Assembly (NCBI GenBank): GCA_910584475.1 | Contig: CAJUBD010000017.1 | Coordinates: forward strand, 1-64,000 | Length of the DNA stretch: 64,000 nucleotides | Reading direction: 5' to 3' | From: an uncultured Treponema sp. | GTDB lineage: Bacteria > Spirochaetota > Spirochaetia > Treponematales > Treponemataceae | Shown: in pieces, positions 25,742-33,136 of the stretch | Layout of the letters: each line of letters begins with the position of its first letter | Numbering within the stretch: position 1 is the first letter of the stretch | Notes under the pieces: model-generated | The model's input: only the letters and a program-made list of their open reading frames with translations | Database searches by the model: none | What the model was told of the DNA's origin: nothing | Program-made: the position numbers and the translations under genes

Positions 25742-25814
25742 GGTACGCAAGTCTTGTGACTTGCTACCGAGTTCTTCGCATTGTTTTTTGCAAAAAACTC
25801 GCGCGACACTTTTA
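25742..25814. repeat. Dispersed intergenic palindromic repeat, copy 3
   Basis: ACGCAAGTCTTGTGACTTGC is followed by a stem GAGTTCTTCGC...AAAAAACTC and CGCGCGACA. It is closely similar to the copy at 5766-5832 and has the same orientation relative to the next plus-strand gene. The stretch 25662-25971 contains no other gene. Confidence 0.6.
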
Positions 25815-25915
25815 TCAAGACAAGTTTCCGTTGGAAACTTGCATATCTATCGCTTCTTCCGCTTGAAACTTCGTGCTGCGCACTCGTTGCGAAGGCATTT
25901 CATTACGAAAAAGTT

Positions 25916-25957
25916 AAAAAGTCAAGAGCAAAATTGCAATTTAACTCTTGACTTTTT
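25916..25957 (+). promoter_or_regulatory. Leader hairpin directly before the ribosome site of the DUF975 gene
   Basis: AAAAAGTCAAGAG pairs perfectly with CTCTTGACTTTTT across a 16-nt loop containing GCAATTTAA, and ends 3 nt before the GGAGG ribosome site. It could be an attenuator or mRNA-stability element; no ligand motif is recognised. Confidence 0.5.
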
Positions 25958-25971
25958 ATTGGAGGAAAAAA

Positions 25972-26670
25972 ATGTTCGAACGAAAGACTTTTAAAAAGGC
26001 GGCTTTGATCCAGCTCAAAGGCAGATGGAAGATTCCGGTCCTTGCGACGCTTTTGACTTACGTGTTGCTCGCGATTTTCTATGCCGCGGCTGGCCTGCAA
26101 AGCGATGCTTCGTTTATTAGCGCGCATGACGATGGCGCGATTTTCGTTTCATGTGCGCCTTCGCAGATCGCGAGCGTCATCGCAATAATTTTGAGCGGAG
26201 TTTCAATCATTTTCGGCGTGGCGATTTTAAGCGTCCACAACACGATGTTGAAAGAAAGCCGTAAAATTTATTTTTCGGATTTTACGGATGGGCTAAATCA
26301 GTGGTGGCAGGCATTCCGCGGCGGACTTTGGTTTATACTTTGGGTTTGGCTGTGGGCGCTTCTATTTGTCATTCCCGGAATCGTAAAATCTTATTCATAC
26401 TCAATGATGTTTTTCATTATGGCGGAATATCCGAAGATCGGCGTACGCAAGGCGATGCAAATCAGTAAGGAAATGACGCGCGGCTATAAAGGCGATCTTT
26501 TCGTGCTTGATTTGAGTTTTGTCGGCTGGGCGATTTTGGCGGCAATTCCGTGCGGACTTGGATTTCTTTGGCTCGCGCCGTATATGAACATGACAAAGAC
26601 AAATGCCTACCAATATTTGAAGCGAAGCGCAATTGAGTCAAATCGCATCGCACTTTCGGATTTTGAATAA
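25972..26670 (+). CDS. DUF975-family integral membrane protein
   Basis: The N-terminus TFKKAALIQLKGRW is the typical start of DUF975 proteins, followed by membrane helices (about 18-40, 62-90, 112-140, 175-200). WLWALLFVIPGIVKSYSYSM and MKISKEMTRGYKGDLF-like (here MQISKEMTRGYKGD) are family blocks. The function is unknown. The start at 25972 is chosen for the GGAGG 7 nt upstream; an in-frame ATG at 25948 falls inside the leader hairpin. Confidence 0.85.
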   Translation: MFERKTFKKAALIQLKGRWKIPVLATLLTYVLLAIFYAAAGLQSDASFISAHDDGAIFVSCAPSQIASVIAIILSGVSIIFGVAILSVHNTMLKESRKIYFSDFTDGLNQWWQAFRGGLWFILWVWLWALLFVIPGIVKSYSYSMMFFIMAEYPKIGVRKAMQISKEMTRGYKGDLFVLDLSFVGWAILAAIPCGLGFLWLAPYMNMTKTNAYQYLKRSAIESNRIALSDFE

Positions 26671-26910
26671 ACCTCCGTTTAGTAAAATTGAATTAATTTT
26701 TTGGCAAAGAAAAACTCGCATTTTTCTCTTGCCAAGATAAAACATAGCGGAGATTGTCGGAACTGAAAATTGGGAAAAACAAATAAAACTCGCAATCGAA
26801 TTTCGCGGTTTATAGCGGAAATGCCAGCTATCCTTCCGAAGTTCGCCGTCCTCTTTGAGGCGTTTTTGTGCGTTCTTCCTCGAACTTGCTTCTTTGTTTC
26901 TTGTTCACAT

Positions 26911-27105
26911 TTATGGACTTGCTTGTGCAGCTTTTCCTCGTTTTTTTATTATGTTTTTGAAATGCGGCTTTTTCGTATCAGGACTTTGCAAACTATCAAG
27001 TTGTTGTCGCAAATCTTTCAGTTGTTCGTCGTTTTCCGTTGCATCGCCGATTTTTTCTGGATACGCGAATTCAAGTTTGTTCAGCAATCTCTCTGGTAAA
27101 ATCAA
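26911..27105 (-). CDS. Small hypothetical protein or gene remnant
   Basis: A 64-codon frame (TTG start) with plausible, charged, helical composition (KLEFAYPEKIGD, LKDLRQQLDSLQS). No ribosome site and no ATG are present, and the frame upstream is closed by a stop, so it may be the 3' remnant of a gene once following the xre gene. Otherwise 26671-27174 holds only a hairpin (TTGGCAA...TTGCCAA near 26720). Confidence 0.3.
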   Translation of the reverse strand: MILPERLLNKLEFAYPEKIGDATENDEQLKDLRQQLDSLQSPDTKKPHFKNIIKKRGKAAQASP

Positions 27106-27174
27106 GAATTTCCACTAGATGAAGGACATATGCATGACGAGTTTCTGGTACGGTGAATATTTTGCTTTACACGA

Positions 27175-27507
27175 CTACGAAGACATAAAAGCTTCAGATT
27201 CAAAAAATTTGTCAATTTCGGCGGCAATGGAAGAAACGAGCTTTTTCTTTAGCCTTTGGGCGGCGACCTTTACGTTCATCTTCGTTTTTTCGGAAGAGTC
27301 TTCTTCAAAAAGATCGGCATAACAAAGACCAAAAGTACGCGCAAGGATTTCGACAGTTTCCATAGAAACGCCGCGAGTTCCGTGCTCAATGTGCGTCATA
27401 AACGCCGTGGAAATGTCTATCTTTTCCGCCAGTTCCGCCTGCGTCCATTCCAACTGCTCGCGATATTTGCGCACATTCCTGCCGAATACTTTTTTTATAT
27501 CTTCCAT
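27175..27507 (-). CDS. XRE-family transcriptional regulator
   Basis: Residues about 6-62 form a Cro/C1-type helix-turn-helix: VRKYREQLEWTQAELAEKID, then AFMTHIEHGTRGVSMETVEI. A short polar tail of about 45 residues follows, without a sensor domain. The gene is divergent from the small-protein and ankyrin genes and an inverted repeat lies between them, so it probably represses both itself and the island. It lacks a ribosome site; TACAAT ends 6 nt before the ATG at 27507, which fits a leaderless mRNA. A longer frame to 27549 would run through the operator and is rejected. Confidence 0.85.
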   Translation of the reverse strand: MEDIKKVFGRNVRKYREQLEWTQAELAEKIDISTAFMTHIEHGTRGVSMETVEILARTFGLCYADLFEEDSSEKTKMNVKVAAQRLKKKLVSSIAAEIDKFFESEAFMSS

Positions 27508-27513
27508 AAAAAA

Positions 27514-27542
27514 ATTGTACAACTTACAGATAATTCTTGACA
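27514..27542 (-). promoter_or_regulatory. Promoter of xre, adjacent to its start codon
   Basis: On the minus strand TGTCAA (27537-27542), 17 nt, TACAAT (27514-27519), then six T-pairs and the ATG. Its -35 is the exact complement of the -35 of the divergent plus-strand promoter. Confidence 0.5.
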
Positions 27543-27576
27543 TAAACACAAGGATAATGATATAATTATCTGTAAG
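27523..27576. promoter_or_regulatory. Operator: 13-bp perfect inverted repeat across divergent promoters
   Basis: CTTACAGATAATT (27523-27535) and AATTATCTGTAAG (27564-27576) are perfect inverted copies, centres 41 bp apart, about four helical turns. The left arm lies in the spacer of the xre promoter; the right arm overlaps the -10 and start of the plus-strand promoter. This is the expected layout for a regulator controlling both directions, presumably the XRE protein. Confidence 0.75.
27537..27566 (+). promoter_or_regulatory. Promoter of the ankyrin island
   Basis: A perfect TTGACA (27537-27542), 18 nt and a perfect TATAAT (27561-27566). It would produce a leader of about 130 nt before the small-protein gene at 27706. 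Confidence 0.8.
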
Positions 27577-27705
27577 ATAGTCAAATGCTATCCTTTTAGT
27601 TCGTGGTGGCAGAAGGAACGTTGTTTCGCAAAATGATCACGCGAACTTAAAACAGCCTTCGTGCAAGCGTTCATCGATTTGTACCATGAGCAAGGAGTTT
27701 TTATT

Positions 27706-27861
27706 ATGCAACAAAAGCATTATAAGGTGTCTTACATGACAAGAAATTCAACTTCACCAGCAACCACAAGTGTTACAGCTGGTTCTAAAGCTGAGGCAAA
27801 AGCACTATTTTTGAAATCCCATCCTACTGCCACAAAAATTGTGGCAATTTACGAAGTGTGA
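27706..27861 (+). CDS. Small protein of unknown function, first gene of the ankyrin island
   Basis: A 51-residue basic protein (MQQKHYKVSYMTRNSTSPAT..., ending KIVAIYEV) with an alternating beta-alpha-beta look. AAGGAG lies 10 nt before the ATG, so it is probably translated. I recognise no family. It is separated from the first ankyrin gene by 49 nt and shares its promoter and operator. Confidence 0.6.
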   Translation: MQQKHYKVSYMTRNSTSPATTSVTAGSKAEAKALFLKSHPTATKIVAIYEV

Positions 27862-27910
27862 TTTTGTAAACAGGGCGAGAAAATAAAACTCAATATAAGG
27901 GGATAATATT

Positions 27911-29509
27911 ATGGGAATTTTAGGTAGTTTGGCGGGTACTCTTTTGTCAAAAGGTTCTAGTTTGGTAGGTGACTTTTTTAACACGGCTATGTTTGTAGAA
28001 TATGCCAGCAAAGGAGACATCGCAAAGATACAGAAAATGATTGATAGCGGCACTAGCGCGAACACAAAAGATGCTGGCGGCATACCTGCCTTGTCACAAG
28101 CGGCAGAGTATGGGCGTACCGCCGCCGTTCAATTTCTGTTAAACAATGGTGCTGACCCCAATATAACGGACAACGAAAACGACACTTCGTTGCACAGAGC
28201 GTTGATTCAAGGTTATCCCGACATCGCTAAAATACTGATAAACAGCGGCGCAAACCCGAATATAAAGAATAACAACAACGTCACGGCACTTTTGCTTGCG
28301 GCTGAGAAAGGGTATTCTGAAGTCGTTCAAATGCTTATCGAAAAAGATGCAGACATAAACGCCAAAAACAACAACGGAAGCACTGCATTCACTTTGGTGG
28401 CTGAAAAAGGATTTTTTGATATTGCCAAAATGCTTGTTGATAAAGGTGCGGATTTAAACGCTAAAATAAACAATGGGAACACGGCATTGATGATTGCGGC
28501 AAGCTTTGGACGTGCAGACATTGTTAAACTGCTCATGGATAACGGTGCGGATATGAACGCGAAAGGCAACTACGGCGAGACAGCTTTAGGTTTGGCGGCA
28601 GAAAAAGGATATTTCGATATTGCCAAAATGCTTGTTGAAAGAGGTGCGGACATGGAAGGTACGATATTGATAAGGGCAAGCGATGGAAATGCTGACACCG
28701 TGAAACTGCTCATAGAAAAGGGCGCAGATGTGAACGCAAAGAACTACAATGGATATACCGTACTTATGTCTGCAGCATCTTGCGGTAATATTGACATCGT
28801 GAAACTGCTAATAGACAACGGAGCGGATATAAACGCTAAAACAAACGATGACTGCTCCGCATTTACTTTTCGTTTAGATAAAGAAGACTGTTGTGGTATG
28901 ACCGCACTTATGGTTGCAGCCTCAGAAGGTCATGCTGACACTGTGAAACTGCTCATAGAAAAAGGTGCGGATGTGAATGCAAAGAACAACAAAGGAAAGA
29001 CTGCACTCTTACTTGCGGCTGATAAAGGGTGTTCTGAAGTTATCCACATACTTGTTGGAAGCGGTGCGGACATAAACGTAAAAACCGAAGAAGGCTTTAC
29101 CGCACTTATACTTGCGATAGCCAAAGATCCTTCAGATTTACTCTTAGATAGGTCCGCGGATATAGATGCTAAAACTAAAACAAACCGGGAAACCAATTCA
29201 ATCGCTTGGATGGTTGAGAGGGACGAGATAGCTAAGCAATTTTATTTAGATACTGCTAAAGTGCTTGTTGAAACTGGTGCGGATGTGAACGCCAAGGCAA
29301 ATAATGGTATGACTGCACTTATGTTTGCGGTATCTCAAGGTTACACTGAAATCGTAAAATTGCTTATAGACAATGGGGTGGATGTGAATGCGAAAAACAA
29401 TGAAGGCAAGACTGCTTTAGATTTGTCAGTCGATAGAGACAGCGGCGGTTGGGGGGCGGTGTCAGAAAGCACGGAACTGCTCAAAGCCAGTGGCGCATGT
29501 GGTCGTTAA
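27911..29509 (+). CDS. Ankyrin-repeat protein 1
   Basis: The 532-residue protein has a short hydrophobic start (GILGSLAGTLLSKGSSLVGD) without a cleavage site, then about 13 ankyrin repeats of the type GADVNAK-x-x-x-G-x-TAL-x-x-A-x-x-G-x-x-DIVKLLI. Two repeats are irregular (about 310-330 with a Cys-rich DDCSAF...DCCGM segment, and about 415-445). No enzyme domain or export signal is seen. Ankyrin stacks bind proteins, but the partner is unknown. It is the longest gene of the island, GC-poorer than the ankyrin gene at 31250. Confidence 0.88.
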   Translation: MGILGSLAGTLLSKGSSLVGDFFNTAMFVEYASKGDIAKIQKMIDSGTSANTKDAGGIPALSQAAEYGRTAAVQFLLNNGADPNITDNENDTSLHRALIQGYPDIAKILINSGANPNIKNNNNVTALLLAAEKGYSEVVQMLIEKDADINAKNNNGSTAFTLVAEKGFFDIAKMLVDKGADLNAKINNGNTALMIAASFGRADIVKLLMDNGADMNAKGNYGETALGLAAEKGYFDIAKMLVERGADMEGTILIRASDGNADTVKLLIEKGADVNAKNYNGYTVLMSAASCGNIDIVKLLIDNGADINAKTNDDCSAFTFRLDKEDCCGMTALMVAASEGHADTVKLLIEKGADVNAKNNKGKTALLLAADKGCSEVIHILVGSGADINVKTEEGFTALILAIAKDPSDLLLDRSADIDAKTKTNRETNSIAWMVERDEIAKQFYLDTAKVLVETGADVNAKANNGMTALMFAVSQGYTEIVKLLIDNGVDVNAKNNEGKTALDLSVDRDSGGWGAVSESTELLKASGACGR

Positions 29510-29621
29510 CAAGGCATAGAAGGCGGAACTGCTTGCAGAAATGTAAAGGTCGCTCGCATATTGGCGGGCGAAAATTATGAACACACCCCGCTTTAAGAAG
29601 GTTGGGCATAAGGAGTAGAAA

Positions 29622-30422
29622 ATGGAAACAAATATGAAAGAGACTAATGGGCGTTTGTTCAAGGCGATTGATGAAAATGATTTAAAAGCTGTTGAATCTT
29701 GTTTAGCCAGTGGCGCGGATGTAAATGCAAGGAATAAAATTGGTATGACAGTACTTTCCAAGGCGGCTTTAGGAGGCAACATTGAAATAGTGAACTTCCT
29801 TATAGAAAACGGGGCAGATGTAAACGCAAGAGAGAAAAGTGATGAACTGGATTGGACTCCGCTTTTTAATGCCGCTGTAAAAAATCACATTGACATTATT
29901 GAACTCCTTATAGATAACGGCGCAGATGTAAATGCAAAAGACAAAAAGCATCGCACGGCACTCTTTAAGGCTGCTTTTGGAGGTTGCGACAATGCAGTGA
30001 GGTTGCTTATTAAAAAAGGCGTGGATGTAAAAGCAAAAAGTATTTATGAACATACCGCTCTTTATGAAGCGGTGAATGGAAATCATGCTACTACAGTACA
30101 ACTGCTTATGGATAACGGCGCGGTAGTAAACGAAGAATACAATGATGATTTACCAATATTGCAGTATGCAATATTGAAAGGATATTCGGATGTGGAAAAG
30201 ACGCTGATAAACGGTGGGGCAGATATAAATGCGAAATCAGAAATTAAGAAAGAAACGGCATTGATGTGTGCGGCATCAAAGGGAGATGCTGACATCGTGA
30301 AACTGCTCATAGAAAAGGGCGCAAACATATATGCTAAAAGCAATGAAGGCATGACCGCTTTAGATTGGGCAGAAGAGACCGATCAAACAGAAATTATAGA
30401 GTTTCTCGAAGCCTGCGAATGA
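29622..30422 (+). CDS. Ankyrin-repeat protein 2
   Basis: The 266-residue protein consists of seven to eight ankyrin repeats from residue about 10 to the end, with no other domain and no signal peptide. GGAG precedes the ATG. The DNA just after its stop (AACAAAGTATGGAAGGCGG...) resembles that after the stop of ankyrin gene 1 (AACAAGGCATAGAAGGCGG...), so the two genes and their 3' flanks probably arose by tandem duplication. Confidence 0.88.
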   Translation: METNMKETNGRLFKAIDENDLKAVESCLASGADVNARNKIGMTVLSKAALGGNIEIVNFLIENGADVNAREKSDELDWTPLFNAAVKNHIDIIELLIDNGADVNAKDKKHRTALFKAAFGGCDNAVRLLIKKGVDVKAKSIYEHTALYEAVNGNHATTVQLLMDNGAVVNEEYNDDLPILQYAILKGYSDVEKTLINGGADINAKSEIKKETALMCAASKGDADIVKLLIEKGANIYAKSNEGMTALDWAEETDQTEIIEFLEACE

Positions 30423-30479
30423 GACCATTAACAAAGTATGGAAGGCGGGACTACTCACAAAAATATGATGCTTGGTTTT

Positions 30480-30507
30480 CCATCGGAAGGCGGACACTTT
30501 CCGATGG
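30480..30507 (+). terminator. Possible terminator after ankyrin gene 2
   Basis: CCATCGGAA and TTCCGATGG form a 9-bp stem with a 10-nt loop, followed by ATATTTT. The rest of 30423-30642 has no gene; a TTGACA at about 30526 lacks a well-spaced -10. Confidence 0.45.
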
Positions 30508-30642
30508 ATATTTTAAAGGTCCCTTGACAATTTTTAATGATGTAGAACCTTTGCATCATATTTATTGCGAACGATGTCAAAACATTATTATGAAAGCAAT
30601 AATAATTACAATATAAAGATGCGCCTTTAAGGAGAAACCACA

Positions 30643-31116
30643 ATGTTCGGAAAAAAGAAGGCAGATGTAGCCGCCGATGACGAATACGACTACACAAAAG
30701 ACCAAAACTACGACGAAACAAAAAAAGTGAGCGAGCAGGAACTCATCGACAAATATCAAAAGCACTTCGACAAAAACAGCGCGATGAAGTTGCTCGTAAA
30801 ACTTCGCAAGTCAACACGCAACAAGCCCAAAATCATTTCGGGGGCTACGGGCGCAATCGTCAAGACCCTCGGCTGTCTGATTTCCGCGCTGGAAAATCCC
30901 GCTACACCCGCGCACATGAAGGCGTTGATTATCGGCGCGACGGGCTACATCCTGTTTCCGTTGGACTTGATTCCCGACATGCTGCCCGGAATCGGCTATG
31001 CCGACGACTTGGCTAGCGCGGCGGGAGTGGTGGCGATGGTGGGCATTTACAGCGACTTTTCGCTGGAAAAACTCGACGCGTACATAGACCAGATGGAACG
31101 CGATGGGAAAGTATGA
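30643..31116 (+). CDS. YkvA-like DUF1232 membrane-associated protein
   Basis: The 157-residue protein has a charged N-terminal half and the DUF1232 signature near residues 103-125: GYILFPLDLIPDMLPGIG followed by YADDLA. The domain forms a membrane-associated hairpin in proteins of unknown function. AAGGAG lies 10 nt upstream of the ATG. Its GC content is markedly higher than that of the two ankyrin genes before it. Confidence 0.88.
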   Translation: MFGKKKADVAADDEYDYTKDQNYDETKKVSEQELIDKYQKHFDKNSAMKLLVKLRKSTRNKPKIISGATGAIVKTLGCLISALENPATPAHMKALIIGATGYILFPLDLIPDMLPGIGYADDLASAAGVVAMVGIYSDFSLEKLDAYIDQMERDGKV

Positions 31117-31249
31117 TTCGCCAGTTTTACGGAATAAAAATCACAACGCGAAGCGCACACAGCCAAAGAAGCAAGGCGAAATTCCGAAAACGATGCGCCG
31201 TCCGCATTGCACGATGACACCGCGCAACTACTCAAAGAAAACGGGGCTT

Positions 31250-31939
31250 ATGCGAATGGACAATGATTGCGACAACCTGTTGAACGCAGTGACGTTCGGA
31301 AATGCCGACGATGTGCGACTGCTCATAGAAAAAGGTGCGGACTTGAACGCAAGAGGCGACGATGGCTCTACCGCTCTTATAGAGGCGGCGTTCTTCGGTC
31401 GCGCCGACATCGCGAAACTGCTCATAGAAAAAGGCGCGGACTTGAACGCGAAAGGCGGTGATGGTTCTACCGCTCTTATAGAGGCGGCATCTGAAGGTCG
31501 TGCCGACATCGCGAAACTGCTTGTGGAAAAAGGCGCGGATGTGGAAGCGCAAAATAACAACGGCTTTACCGCGCTTGGAGCGGCATCAGGCAACGGCAAC
31601 GCCGACACCGTGGAACTGCTAATAAAACGTGGCGCGGATGTAAACGCGAAGGACGGAAACGATTCAACCGCGCTCATGTACGCGGCGTTCTTCGGCGAGG
31701 CTGGCATCGCGAGACTGCTCACGGAAAGCGGCGCGGATGTAAACGCAAAGGACGACAAGGGCTGGACTGCTCTTATGGCGGCGGCGTTCAACGGTCACGC
31801 TGACATTGCGGCATTGCTCATAGAAAGCGGCGCGGATGTGAACGCGAAAGACAACGATGGCAAGACCGCGTTTATGCTTGCGGAATCCAAGGGGCAAGAT
31901 GATATTGCGCACCTGCTCGCAAAGGCACAAAATATATAG
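31250..31939 (+). CDS. Ankyrin-repeat protein 3
   Basis: About 230 residues made of seven nearly perfect ankyrin repeats (GADLNARGDDGSTALIEAA, GADVNAKDDKGWTALMAAA). Adjacent repeats are so similar in DNA that recent internal duplication is likely. The start at 31250 (or the ATG at 31256) is chosen by comparison with ankyrin protein 2, which begins at the same point of the first repeat. The frame is open back to an ATG at 31103 overlapping the DUF1232 gene, but that 49-residue extension is not protein-like. In another frame, DDTAQLLKENGAYANGQ (about 31200-31257) looks like the tail of a lost ankyrin gene. Confidence 0.8.
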   Translation: MRMDNDCDNLLNAVTFGNADDVRLLIEKGADLNARGDDGSTALIEAAFFGRADIAKLLIEKGADLNAKGGDGSTALIEAASEGRADIAKLLVEKGADVEAQNNNGFTALGAASGNGNADTVELLIKRGADVNAKDGNDSTALMYAAFFGEAGIARLLTESGADVNAKDDKGWTALMAAAFNGHADIAALLIESGADVNAKDNDGKTAFMLAESKGQDDIAHLLAKAQNI

Positions 31940-31969
31940 ACTATTATAGATAGAACACGAGGGAAAACT

Positions 31970-32203
31970 ATGATTTGTCGATTTTGCGGAATGGAAATCA
32001 AAACGCGCGGGCCGTTCAGCCTCGCTTCGTCAGTCAGCGAAAAATGCGACGCAAGCCCATTAAAAAAGCACGTTGCCATAAGTGATGGTCAGCATTGTGT
32101 CTACTGCGGGCAGGTGGTAAAGCCGCGCGGCATCCAGGGGCTTGCCTCGCAAACCGGCTTGAAATGCCTCAACTCGCCCACGGCAAAACATTCGTTGCAG
32201 TAG
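31970..32203 (+). CDS. Small double zinc-ribbon-like protein
   Basis: The 77-residue protein repeats one motif twice: CRFCGMEIKTRGPFSLASS and CVYCGQVVKPRGIQGLASQ, each with a CxxC knuckle and a later Cys (EKC, LKC) plus His (KKH, AKH). Each half could therefore bind one zinc ion. GAGGG precedes the ATG. No family name is known to me. It is the last gene of the island, 30 nt after ankyrin gene 3. Confidence 0.72.
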   Translation: MICRFCGMEIKTRGPFSLASSVSEKCDASPLKKHVAISDGQHCVYCGQVVKPRGIQGLASQTGLKCLNSPTAKHSLQ

Positions 32204-32261
32204 GTAAAGGGCAAAAAAGAACCTTGCAAAACAATTGTGGCGTGGTGATTTCGACAGGCGC

Positions 32262-32296
32262 ACTCTTATAGTAACGCTTCGTGTCGCTATAAGAGT
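32262..32296 (+). terminator. Hairpin closing the ankyrin island
   Basis: ACTCTTATAG and CTATAAGAGT form a perfect 10-bp stem around a 15-nt loop with an internal ACG/CGT pairing; a short T run follows. It lies 59 nt after the zinc-ribbon gene. Confidence 0.5.
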
Positions 32297-32433
32297 TTAG
32301 ACTTGCTCGTATTATAACTCTGTAAAAAACTTAATTGTCACACGGATTTACGAAAGATGTTCTTTTGTGTTATGACAGCATTTCGAGGTTTCGATACGCT
32401 AAACATCCGTGCGGGTTGCTCTTCGCAATGCTT

Positions 32434-32706
32434 TTACACAAATTCGATTTTAAGACGCTTTCCAATTCCACTCACGAGCCGTTTTAAAGGGGCAAGGCTT
32501 GGATTTCGTGTACCGTTTTCAATTCGGCTGATGTCCGCTTGCGTGATTCCCGTTATGCGCGACAGCTTCGCCTGCGTCATATTTCGTTCACGGCGAATAT
32601 CGAGCATTTGGCGAACTATGTCGAATTCAGCTTCCAACAAATTCCACTCTTTTTTGAATTTAGGATTTTCGAGTTGTTTGTTCAAATACTTTTGAAAGTC
32701 ACTCAT
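32434..32706 (-). CDS. HigA-like XRE antitoxin, now without an intact toxin
   Basis: The 90-residue protein has a helix-turn-helix in its C-terminal half (RERNMTQAKLSRITGITQAD then ISRIENGTRNPSL), typical of HigA-type antitoxins paired with HigB/Gp49-like toxins. GGAGG precedes the ATG at 32706. Directly upstream on the same strand lies the remnant of such a toxin gene (32720-32962), in the toxin-first order normal for HigBA. The regulator itself appears intact. Confidence 0.82.
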   Translation of the reverse strand: MSDFQKYLNKQLENPKFKKEWNLLEAEFDIVRQMLDIRRERNMTQAKLSRITGITQADISRIENGTRNPSLAPLKRLVSGIGKRLKIEFV

Positions 32707-32719
32707 TTTTTGCCTCCTC

Positions 32720-32962
32720 TTACAAATAAAAATCTTTGCGAATCGCCTTTGCCTTTTCAATTTCCGTCAGCGGAGTTTTTGCATTTTATTGACAAAACCG
32801 TGCGTAAGGATTGCCCATTTTTTCCAATACACGGATTGAAAAAAGCATTTTAATGCACATTTTCAAGTCAAGCGAATCCAAGAATTTTTCCACAGGGCAA
32901 CCGCCGTCAGATTTGTGGTAATAGTCCACCGAAAACCTTTGCGCAAAATTCTCCGAATTCAT
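32720..32962 (-). pseudogene. Internally deleted HigB/Gp49-like toxin gene
   Basis: From ATG 32962 the frame encodes FAQRFSVDYYHKSDGGCPVE and KFLDSLDLK, the conserved N-terminus of the Gp49/HigB toxin family, and ends at an early stop (32786-32788). A few bases further, in a different frame, KTPLTEIEKAKAIRKDFYL ends at 32720: the conserved C-terminus of the same family. The central part, including most of the RNase-fold core, is missing. This is best explained by an internal deletion that inactivated the toxin. Confidence 0.78.
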
Positions 32963-33064
32963 TTTATGTCAAATATGGCATATTATCAAGAAAAAAATAT
33001 TTGCTTTGATTTCGACACACTCAATCACCGCTTGTTTTGCCCAATTGCTTCCTTATTTTACGCC

Positions 33065-33093
33065 TTGCATTTTCTGCGATTTTTCAATATAAT
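33065..33093 (+). promoter_or_regulatory. Promoter of the UPF0210 gene
   Basis: TTGCAT (33065-33070), 17 nt and a perfect TATAAT (33088-33093), about 44 nt before the ATG. A copy of the dispersed motif GATTTCGACACACTCAATCA lies at 33017-33036. Confidence 0.65.
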
Positions 33094-33136
33094 TGCTTTG
33101 ATAAAACTTTTCAAATTATTTTATCGAGAGGAAAAA

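Noticed and set aside
29449..29458. Short G run in ankyrin gene 1 as another phase switch
   Set aside because: Only six G in a row and well inside the coding end; too short for frequent slippage.
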